This document shows positions 1-5,307 of a stretch of 5,307 nucleotides of DNA, piece after piece. The notes beneath the pieces are model-generated. The model was given only the letters and a program-made list of their open reading frames with translations. It was not told the DNA's origin and made no database searches. The stretch spans positions 1 to 5,307 of the forward strand of contig JAUWOG010000202.1 in assembly GCA_030612305.1 (NCBI GenBank), read 5' to 3'. Numbering within the stretch: position 1 is the stretch's first letter; each line of letters opens with the position of its first letter. A program made the translations under genes and the position numbers. This DNA is from Armatimonadota bacterium. Its GTDB lineage: Bacteria; Armatimonadota; Zipacnadia; Zipacnadales; UBA11051.

Positions 1-6
1 CGGATT

Positions 7-12
7 CCTCCT
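7..12 (-). promoter_or_regulatory. Ribosome binding site for a gene beginning just off the left edge
   Basis: On the minus strand, the bases after the larC stop codon read CAGCAGGAGGAATCCG, which contains a perfect AGGAGG. Six bases remain between this motif and the window edge, so a start codon right at or just past the edge would have ideal spacing. It lies only about 10 bases after the larC stop, which suggests a tightly packed gene co-transcribed downstream of larC. The gene itself is not visible. In other genomes larC often sits near larB or larE, but nothing here identifies this gene. Confidence 0.6.
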
Positions 13-22
13 GCTGCGGGTG

Positions 23-1264
23 TCAGCCCTCGGGTGGGTTGAGTAAGTCGGCGGCTGCGGCGGCTGCGGCCTGATAGACTGCTTTGACGGTCACGTGCTG
101 GTCGTCGGCGAGGCGGCGGCAATCGGCGAACTCCGGAGAGGCAGTGATGATGCGACCGTCGCGGAGGCCGAGCTTTGCAGTGACCGGCCCGTAGGCGGTG
201 TCCACCTGCCTGGTCTCGCGGTGCAGGCACCAGCGGCGTATCTCGGTGCGGCGGAGGCCGAAGGTGGTGGTGTGCTGGAAGATGGTCTCGGCTACGGCCT
301 CGGCGGAGGCGGGCGGCGCGAGGGCGGAGAGCTTGACCGCCGGGCGGTTCTTCTTCATGAGTATGGGGGTGAACCAGCAATCCACCGCGCCGGCGTCGAA
401 GATGGCCTGGCGGGCCGGGTCGTATAGCTCCGGATTCATGTCGTCTATGTTGGCCTCGATGAGTATCTGGAGGTCGTGATGGTACGGCTCGGCTGTGTGG
501 TCATCGGCGGCCTCGCCCACCATGATGCGGAGCAGATTGGCCGCCTCAGGGAAGTCCTTCTGGCCGGCGCCGAGGCCGACGGAATGGAAGGTCATGGCCG
601 GCATCAGGCCGAAGCCACTCCCCAGGCCGATAGCAATCACCGCGCCAGTAGGTGTCACCGTCTCGCCGGCGACGTCAAGCGGGACCGTCGGCACGCCCTG
701 GAGGAGGTTGACGACGGCAGGGACAGGGACGGGCAGGCGGCCATGTGCGCACTCGACGAATCCGTGGGCGATGGGGATCGGCGAGGAGTGGATTTCGCCG
801 ACGCCGAGGAGTTCGAAACCGATGACGGCACCGGCGAGGTCTATGATGGTGTCGAGGCCGCCGACTTCGTGAAAATGGACCTCGTCGGGAGTGACGCCGT
901 GGGCGCGGGCCTCGGCCTCCGCCAGACGCTCGATGAGCCGCGTGCAGGTCTGCTTGACGCGGTCGCTGAGGTCGGAAGCGTCGAGTATTGCCACCAGTTC
1001 GGAGGGCCTGCGACCGTGGTGAGTATGCGGCTCCGGCTCTTCGGAGGCGTGATGGTGGTGCGGATGAGAGGGCGCGGAAACCGTGGCGCGAGTGGCGCTG
1101 AGACCTCCGACGCGGACCTTCTCGAAGGTGAGCTGCCAGCCGTCGAGGTTGAGCTTGTCAAGCTCGGCGGTGAGTTCGGCTGCGTCAACACCGGCATCCA
1201 CCAGCGCGCCGAGCACCATGTCGCCGCTGATGCCGAAAAAGATGTCCAGATAGGCGATCTTCAT
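23..1264 (-). CDS. larC: LarC, nickel-pincer cofactor nickel insertion protein (cyclometallase)
   Basis: LarC is a cytoplasmic CTP-dependent enzyme that inserts nickel into pyridinium-3,5-bisthiocarboxylic acid mononucleotide. This is the last step, after LarB and LarE, in making the cofactor of lactate racemase and other LarA-family enzymes. The 413-residue product has the usual full length. Family landmarks are the N-terminal GISGDM (residues 11-16), a His-rich linker (about 67-83, with HPHHHH and HTHH) likely to handle nickel, VHFHEVGGLDTIIDLAG (129-144), TPTGA (204-208), and in the C-terminal CTP-binding half ANIDDMNPE (271-279), MKKNRPA (303-309) and TTTFGLRR (332-339). The ATG start is supported by AGGAGG seven bases upstream. 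Both halves lie in one frame, unlike Lactiplantibacillus plantarum larC1/larC2, which is joined by a frameshift. Two oddities are IFFGISGDM, where relatives usually have a Cys and a small residue before GISGDM, and an alanine-rich tail near 399-405. The family call is secure. The target enzyme is unknown because no larA is in the window. Confidence 0.95.
   Translation of the reverse strand: MKIAYLDIFFGISGDMVLGALVDAGVDAAELTAELDKLNLDGWQLTFEKVRVGGLSATRATVSAPSHPHHHHASEEPEPHTHHGRRPSELVAILDASDLSDRVKQTCTRLIERLAEAEARAHGVTPDEVHFHEVGGLDTIIDLAGAVIGFELLGVGEIHSSPIPIAHGFVECAHGRLPVPVPAVVNLLQGVPTVPLDVAGETVTPTGAVIAIGLGSGFGLMPAMTFHSVGLGAGQKDFPEAANLLRIMVGEAADDHTAEPYHHDLQILIEANIDDMNPELYDPARQAIFDAGAVDCWFTPILMKKNRPAVKLSALAPPASAEAVAETIFQHTTTFGLRRTEIRRWCLHRETRQVDTAYGPVTAKLGLRDGRIITASPEFADCRRLADDQHVTVKAVYQAAAAAAADLLNPPEG
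50..70. repeat. Short 9-base tandem repeat inside the 3' end of larC
   Basis: The unit GGCGGCTGC occurs twice in a row (50-58 and 59-67), followed by GGC. On the coding strand it writes the run of alanines near the LarC C-terminus. It is in frame, so gain or loss of a unit would only change the number of alanines. It is a low-complexity feature with no evident function. Confidence 0.6.
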
Positions 1265-1271
1265 CCAATGG

Positions 1272-1277
1272 CCTCCT
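1272..1277 (-). promoter_or_regulatory. larC ribosome binding site
   Basis: The minus strand reads AGGAGG followed by seven bases (CCATTGG) and then ATG. This perfect Shine-Dalgarno match at ideal spacing fixes the larC start. The identical hexamer recurs after the larC stop, so strong SD sequences seem usual for this operon. Confidence 0.85.
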
Positions 1278-1473
1278 GAGCGCGGAACAGTGTGGGTTCT
1301 GTATCGTGGGAGTCTTCGCCGCGATGTGGGTATTACCTGCCAGAAATGTTTGGAGGAGGGTTGCGGGGGTAGAGGGAATTGGTAAAGGTCGAGTGAAGGG
1401 ATTCGCTTGCGTTTCTCTCCTCTAGTAACTGAGTCTCTGAGCGCAGTGAAATGCTAGTGAATTTAGGTAATTT

Positions 1474-1500
1474 TTGCGTAGTTTTCAGGGAAATTATTGT
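1474..1500 (+). promoter_or_regulatory. Weak candidate promoter for the lyase gene
   Basis: In the AT-rich island, TTGCGT (1474-1479) could act as a -35 box and TATTGT (1495-1500) as a -10 box. The spacer is only 15 bases, and the two boxes each match the sigma-70 consensus only partly. The position, about 75-100 bases ahead of the start codon, is reasonable. This is a positional guess: promoter consensus in the source lineage is unknown, and an alternative sigma factor is equally possible. Confidence 0.2.
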
Positions 1501-1559
1501 GAAGTGGTGGCAAGGGCGGAAAAAAGGGACGGATCATGGTGGAATCATTTGAGGACAGA

Positions 1560-1566
1560 AGGGGAG
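1560..1566 (+). promoter_or_regulatory. Ribosome binding site of the lyase gene
   Basis: AGGGGAG lies seven bases before the ATG at 1574, within the purine-rich stretch AAGGGGAGAAGGAAG. It pairs with the anti-Shine-Dalgarno core through GGAG. The start is also supported because a classic signal peptide begins exactly there. A second purine block, GAAGG, is too close to the start to be the main site. Confidence 0.7.
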
Positions 1567-1573
1567 AAGGAAG

Positions 1574-4500
1574 ATGAGGATTGTTGCGTGTATCGTGGTG
1601 ATGGGTGTCGTGCTGCTGATGGCGGGGGCGGCTCTCGCGAAGAGCGGGCGGACGTACTATACCGAGGAACGGCTCGGCTGGATGCAGGAGAACCTGGTGA
1701 AATGCGAATGGGCAGCGGAGGAACGAGACAAGATCATCGCGGGGGCGGATAGATGGGTGGAATACGATGACAGCCGGCTCAAGGACCTGGTGCCGCCGCC
1801 GGAGGTGCCGCGCGCCGGTAGCGTCCATAACAGCGGCTGCCCGATTCATGGGGAGGAGATACTGAAGCACCCGGGTGGCAGGAAAAGCTGGAAGATGTCG
1901 TTTGACAACATGTACAAGATACAGTGTCCGGTGGGGGGCGAGTCGTATCCGTCGAACGATTTCTGGGCGTATCTGCAGGGCGGGTGCAAAGACAAGGGGC
2001 TGCTGACGGGGGAGTATGTTGATGATGGATGGGGCTGGCAAGCGCGCGAGGGTGAGAAGAAATACTGGTTTGTCGCCTACTTCGGCCTGGAGATGACGCG
2101 GCGCTGGCTGCTGCCGGCAATCAACAACATGTCGCAGGCATATCTGCTCACCGGTGAGGAGAAATACGCGCATAAGACGGCGGTGTTGCTGTGGCAGGTG
2201 GCGCAGTACTACCCGGATTATCTCTATGAGAAGCAGTCGCGCTACGCACTGGAATTCATGGCCGGGTACAACGGGCGGCTGCAGTATCACACCTGGGAGT
2301 GCTTCACGATCCAGGACCTGACGCTGGCGTATGATGCGATCTATCCGGCGCTGGCAGATGATAAGGCGCTGGCGGAATGGACAGGCAAGAGTTGCGAGCA
2401 AGTCAAGGCGGATATCGAGGACCGCATCTTCCGGGTGGCGGCGAAGGATATCACGGATGGCTCGCACCGGATTGCAGGGAATTACGGGATGCACCAGTCG
2501 GCGCTGCTGCGGGCCGCGCTGGTGCTTGATACGGATGAGGGGGAGCAGACGTCGGCTGATATGGTGGAGTGGGTGCTGAAGGGGCCGGAAGTGGTGAGCC
2601 TGTACACCGACACGCCGCTGCCGGATGCAGTAGTGAACCTGTTTCACCGGGACGGGGTGCCGTTTGAGTCGCCGAGCTACAACTGTCACTGGATGACGGA
2701 CCTGGAGGAAGTCGCGGAACTGCTGGTAGCCAACGGGGTGAACATGTGGGAGCAGCCGCGCTTCCGGATGCTGTATGAGTGGGGGATAAAGCTGACAGTG
2801 TGTGGCACGATGTCGCAGCCGATGGGTGATTCGAACAATCAGTTTGCGGGCGCGCTGGGTGTCTCGCCGACGTATCTGGAGGGGGCTTTCGGGCGGATGC
2901 GTGACCCGCGCCAGGCGGCTTCGATGGTACAGGCGGCTGACCGCGGGTCGAGGTTTCGGAGGAAGCTGTTTGAGAAATCGCTGGAAGCAGATATCCGGCA
3001 GACGGCTGAGGAATACGGGAAGATGGTGGGAGTGGAAAGCACTCTGCTGCCGGGGCTGGGCTATGCGACACTGCAGACAGGGAATGAGAGCAACCGGACG
3101 GCGGTGGCGCTGTTCTACGGCTACTACAGGGCCCATGCGCATACGGAGCGGCTGAACCTGGAGATATACTCGCACAACAACACGCTGGTGCCGGACTTCG
3201 GATACCCCGAGACGGCGGACACCTACGATCCTCGGCGGTTCGGCTGGCTGGCTCATGCGGCGGTGCATAATACGGTGATGGTTGATGCGAAGAATCAGTC
3301 ATGGGGGGATGGCGAGCTAGTTACGTACCAGCCGGGGGGCTGGGTGCAGATGGTCGAGGGCCGGGCGTTGAGCGCGTATCCGGAGATGGAGCTCGATGAC
3401 TTCCGGCGCAGCGTGTTTCTCATTGATGTGGATGATGACACGGCGTACTGTGTGGATGTGTTCCATGTGGCGGGAGGCAAGCAGCACGACTGGCTGGTGC
3501 ATGGGCCGCCGTCGGACTTCGCGACAGAGACGGTGGCATTCTCGGAGCCGCGTAAGGAAGGGACATTCGCCGGCCCGGAGGTTCCCTACGGGCAGTTCTA
3601 TGATGAGCCGGACAAGATCGAGGGCAAGCCGGGGACGCGCTACTACCCGTGCAAGGGGAGCGCGTACCAGTGGTTGTTCAATGTGCAGGAGGCGCGGCTG
3701 AGTGGCACCGGCACCGTGCGCTGGGACCTGAACCGGAGCCCGGAGCTGTACCCGAACAGGGAGACGGCGGGGATTGGCCTGCGTGCGCATCTGCTGGGCG
3801 ACGATGAAGCGGTCTTCGCCTGTGACGGGATACCGCAGCGGCGGAAGGATTTCCCGGAGAAGCATAAGTGGATCATCCGGCGGCGAACGGGGGATGACCT
3901 GAGGTCCAGCTTCGCGACAGTGTTCGAACCGTTCAATGAGAATGCCCCCTGCATCCGGTCAGTAGAGAGCGTTGCGGTCTCGCCGGATGACGGGTCGGTG
4001 GCTGTCGAGGTCGTGCACGCGGAGGGCACTGACATAGTCTTCTGGACGCCGCAGCCGGAGGAAAGGCACAGCTTCGTCGGGTATGAGATCAGCGGACGGG
4101 CCGCGTGTATCAGGCTGAATGGCGAGGGGAAGGTAGTGGCCGCGCGTCTGCTTGATGGAACGGAGTTGGAGGGCAACGGGGTGCGGATCGAGTCAGCAGG
4201 GCCGCAGCAAGCGACCATCGCGGGGATTGACTATGAGGGCAATGTGGTGACGCTTGAGCAGGCGTGTCTGAAGCCGGAGCACACCGGAGCATGGATGAGC
4301 GTTGATACCGGGCAGCATAAAGCGGCGGTGCGGATAGAGAAGGTGCTTGATGCGCAGAGTTTCTCGCTGGGGGATCAGGACCTGCGGTGCGGTATCGGCA
4401 ATGTGCTGGGGCTGGAGGAGGGGAACCTGATCAAGGGCGACCGGGTGATGTATTTCGTGCATCCGGGGATGGCGGTGGTGAATGAGGCGTATGATATTGT

Positions 4501-4672
4501 GGCGCATTTCGCGGCGCGGGAAGGGACGGATATACGCCTCGCCGAGAAGGATGTTCCCGAAGCTGCATTCACGGACGCCGACGGTGACGGCCGGAAGCGG
4601 TTCGTGGTAATGGAGATCGGCGCGGGAGATAAGGTGCTGGTCGCGACGCGGGCGGATCTGGGAAACAGGTAG
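1574..4672 (+). CDS. Exported heparinase II/III-like polysaccharide lyase
   Basis: The 1032-residue product is predicted to be exported. It begins with MR, a hydrophobic core (residues 4-20) and an ALA-K cleavage site after residue 22, with no lipobox cysteine. Residues about 30-480 are helical and Trp/Tyr-rich, like the alpha/alpha toroid of alginate lyases and heparinases, with NYGMH (303-307) and PSYNCHW (367-373) where this fold carries catalytic Asn/His and Tyr. Residues about 500-660 match the heparinase II/III domain: RAHAHTERLNLEIY (519-532), VPDFGYPE (539-546), AHAAVHNTVMVD (560-571). By analogy with Pedobacter heparinase II, His521 would be catalytic and His523, Asp541 and His565 would bind a metal. 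Such enzymes cleave uronate glycosidic bonds by beta-elimination; the substrate here (glycosaminoglycan, alginate-like or other) cannot be read from sequence. A C-terminal part of more than 300 residues looks beta-rich and ends with a Ca-loop-like DADGDG (1001-1006). No sulfatase or transporter gene is adjacent. I am sure of the superfamily but not of the PL family. Confidence 0.85.
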   Translation: MRIVACIVVMGVVLLMAGAALAKSGRTYYTEERLGWMQENLVKCEWAAEERDKIIAGADRWVEYDDSRLKDLVPPPEVPRAGSVHNSGCPIHGEEILKHPGGRKSWKMSFDNMYKIQCPVGGESYPSNDFWAYLQGGCKDKGLLTGEYVDDGWGWQAREGEKKYWFVAYFGLEMTRRWLLPAINNMSQAYLLTGEEKYAHKTAVLLWQVAQYYPDYLYEKQSRYALEFMAGYNGRLQYHTWECFTIQDLTLAYDAIYPALADDKALAEWTGKSCEQVKADIEDRIFRVAAKDITDGSHRIAGNYGMHQSALLRAALVLDTDEGEQTSADMVEWVLKGPEVVSLYTDTPLPDAVVNLFHRDGVPFESPSYNCHWMTDLEEVAELLVANGVNMWEQPRFRMLYEWGIKLTVCGTMSQPMGDSNNQFAGALGVSPTYLEGAFGRMRDPRQAASMVQAADRGSRFRRKLFEKSLEADIRQTAEEYGKMVGVESTLLPGLGYATLQTGNESNRTAVALFYGYYRAHAHTERLNLEIYSHNNTLVPDFGYPETADTYDPRRFGWLAHAAVHNTVMVDAKNQSWGDGELVTYQPGGWVQMVEGRALSAYPEMELDDFRRSVFLIDVDDDTAYCVDVFHVAGGKQHDWLVHGPPSDFATETVAFSEPRKEGTFAGPEVPYGQFYDEPDKIEGKPGTRYYPCKGSAYQWLFNVQEARLSGTGTVRWDLNRSPELYPNRETAGIGLRAHLLGDDEAVFACDGIPQRRKDFPEKHKWIIRRRTGDDLRSSFATVFEPFNENAPCIRSVESVAVSPDDGSVAVEVVHAEGTDIVFWTPQPEERHSFVGYEISGRAACIRLNGEGKVVAARLLDGTELEGNGVRIESAGPQQATIAGIDYEGNVVTLEQACLKPEHTGAWMSVDTGQHKAAVRIEKVLDAQSFSLGDQDLRCGIGNVLGLEEGNLIKGDRVMYFVHPGMAVVNEAYDIVAHFAAREGTDIRLAEKDVPEAAFTDADGDGRKRFVVMEIGAGDKVLVATRADLGNR

Positions 4673-4740
4673 CCCGGCTTATTCGCGAAGATCGAAAAGA
4701 CCTCGGGCTGGAAGCTGAGAGTTGAGAAGGCCACGGGCCT
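4671..4740 (+). other. Post-lyase spacer with hairpins; possible weak terminator
   Basis: Two inverted repeats follow the lyase stop. AGCCCG (4671-4676) pairs with CGGGCT (4704-4709) around a 27-base loop that itself holds the palindrome TTCGCGAA. AGGCC (4728-4732) pairs perfectly with GGCCT (4736-4740) around a three-base loop. The second is a compact stem, but the nearest T-run (about 4757-4762) is 16 bases further on, too far for a standard intrinsic terminator. If the insertion sequence begins right after this stem, the original T-tract may have been displaced. Terminator function is only suggested. Confidence 0.3.
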
Positions 4741-5307
4741 GTATCTGTTTAGCGTCTTTTTTATTTTCAAGCAGGTGTCTGCAGGGAAATCAAGAAAATG
4801 TGTACATGTGCCCTGATAACAAACCCGTGCAGAATGATTGTCCGGGCTGCACGCGCCTCGGCGAGCTTCTCAGCGCCGCTCTGGAGGAGATCGTCGAGTT
4901 GCAGCGGCGCATTGAAAAGCTGGAACAGGAAGGCAAGCGTCAGGCCGCGCCCTTCCGCCGGCCCGAGCAGAAGCGCAAAAAGAACAAAGCCAAACCGGGG
5001 CGCAAAAAGGGCCACAACCCGGCCTACCGCAAGCCGCCTCCGACAGTGGATGAGTACGCTGAAGTCCCCCTCGAGCGCTGTCCTCGCTGCGGCGGGCCGG
5101 TGGATGAGGTGCGCCCGGTGAAGCAGATCATCGAAGACATCCCCGTAATTCGGGTGCACCGCCTGAAGTTGACCACCTACCGCGGGCGTTGCCCCAAGTG
5201 TGGCCCGGTGTGTAGTTCGCATCCGCAGCAAGTGTCCAGCGCGAGCGGCGCGGCCAGCACGCATGTGGGCAAGCGCGCACTGGCGCTGATGACCGCTCTC
5301 AACAAGC
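4741..5307 (+). mobile_element. IS66-family insertion sequence, left part (cut by window edge)
   Basis: The element is recognised from its transposase gene, which runs off the right edge. The left boundary is a guess: an AT-rich stretch starting GTATCTGTTTAGCGTC at 4741 lies about 65 bases before the gene, a usual distance for an IS end, and the base composition changes there from the GC-rich spacer. No tnpA- or tnpB-like accessory ORF precedes the transposase. This fits the single-gene (ISBst12-like) branch of IS66. The matching right inverted repeat and the target duplication, usually 8 bases in this family, lie outside the window. Confidence 0.55.
4806..5307 (+). CDS. IS66-family transposase, N-terminal part (runs off the right edge)
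   Basis: The reading frame stays open from the ATG at 4806 to the window end, giving 167 residues without a stop. The order of parts is typical of IS66 TnpC: an N-terminal CPGC pair (residues 12-15), a leucine-heptad helix LEEIVELQRRIEKLEQ (26-41), a basic linker with PGRKKGH (64-70), then a zinc-finger region with CPRCGG (92-97) and CPKCG (129-133) around IEDIPVIRVH (109-118). HPQQVSSASGAA (139-150) leads towards the DDE catalytic domain, which is beyond the edge. Start choice is uncertain: GTG at 4800 is in the same frame, and the only SD-like motif (AGGG, 4783-4786) is 13 bases from the GTG and 19 from the ATG. An ATG at 4798 is better spaced but lies in another frame and gives an unrelated reading. 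In-frame stop TGA at 4716 sets the upstream limit. Whether the copy is intact cannot be seen. Confidence 0.88.
   Translation, partial: MCPDNKPVQNDCPGCTRLGELLSAALEEIVELQRRIEKLEQEGKRQAAPFRRPEQKRKKNKAKPGRKKGHNPAYRKPPPTVDEYAEVPLERCPRCGGPVDEVRPVKQIIEDIPVIRVHRLKLTTYRGRCPKCGPVCSSHPQQVSSASGAASTHVGKRALALMTALNK

Larger units (their letters stand above)
1265..1573. other. Divergent intergenic region between larC and the lyase gene
   Basis: These 309 bases separate two genes transcribed away from each other, so promoters for both should lie here. The left part is GC-rich and ends in the larC ribosome binding site. From about 1455 to 1502 the composition turns clearly AT-rich, which is the best place for the lyase promoter. 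The last 60 bases are purine-rich on the plus strand and end in the lyase ribosome binding site. CTAGT occurs twice (near 1422 and 1454), but I could not find a convincing operator palindrome. I saw no tRNA, riboswitch fold or conserved small ORF. Confidence 0.6.

Noticed and set aside
476..1279. 267-residue open frame on the plus strand opposite larC
   Set aside because: It mirrors the LarC coding frame, has a composition typical of an antisense shadow, and has no family motif. LarC conservation on the other strand is decisive.
1418..1460. Possible operator or hairpin around ACTGAG...CGCAGT and the two CTAGT copies
   Set aside because: The stem is short with a mismatch and a wide loop. CTAG is itself palindromic, so the pairing is easily chance.
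1463..3268. 601-residue open frame on the minus strand opposite the lyase
   Set aside because: The translation is rich in Arg, His, Pro and Leu with no recognisable domain, as expected for the antisense of a G-ending-codon gene. The plus-strand lyase with its signal peptide and catalytic motifs explains the region.
2451..3302. 283-residue minus-strand frame inside the lyase
   Set aside because: It is Pro/Ser/Ala-rich antisense translation with no domain and lies entirely within the lyase gene.
4671..4709. AGCCCG/CGGGCT inverted repeat as an intrinsic terminator
   Set aside because: The loop of 27 bases is long and no T-run follows, so it does not meet the usual terminator pattern. It is only mentioned as a weak structure.
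4798..5121. 107-residue plus-strand frame starting at ATG 4798
   Set aside because: It overlaps the IS66 transposase in another frame and reads as low-complexity Arg/Ser-rich sequence. The zinc-finger and PGRKKGH motifs are in the frame of 4806.
4767..5264. 165-residue minus-strand frame over the transposase
   Set aside because: It is the antisense of the IS66 reading frame and shows no motif of its own.

Overview
The window comes from a GC-rich bacterial genome, roughly 60% GC by eye. It holds two complete genes transcribed divergently and one transposase gene cut by the right edge. Three things suggest a free-living polysaccharide degrader: a secreted heparinase II/III-type polysaccharide lyase, a complete LarC nickel-cofactor protein, and an IS66-type transposase. 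Planctomycetota, Armatimonadota, Lentisphaerota or a related lineage would fit. This taxonomic guess rests on gene content only and is weak.

Layout. Bases 1-22 are the downstream flank of larC and carry a Shine-Dalgarno-like AGGAGG on the minus strand, which implies that a further minus-strand gene starts just outside the window. Bases 23-1264 (minus) encode full-length LarC. Bases 1265-1573 form a 309-base divergent intergenic region with a ribosome binding site at each end and an AT-rich island in the right half. Bases 1574-4672 (plus) encode a 1032-residue exported heparinase II/III-like lyase. Bases 4673-4805 are a short spacer with weak hairpins and probably the left end of an insertion sequence. 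Bases 4806-5307 (plus) encode the N-terminal 167 residues of an IS66-family transposase that continues beyond the edge.

Function. LarC is the last step in making the nickel-pincer cofactor used by LarA-type racemases and epimerases. The lyase should cleave an acidic, uronate-containing polysaccharide outside the cytoplasm. Nothing in the window proves a functional link between them: they share a divergent intergenic region but not a transcript. The transposase looks like a later arrival next to the lyase gene. The lyase gene favours G-ending codons, while larC and the transposase favour C-ending codons.

I see no tRNA, rRNA, CRISPR array, riboswitch or phage attachment site. I do not see a clearly new biological system. 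The parts most worth a second look are the divergent lyase with its long C-terminal extension, the implied gene off the left edge, and the IS66 end next to a hairpin.
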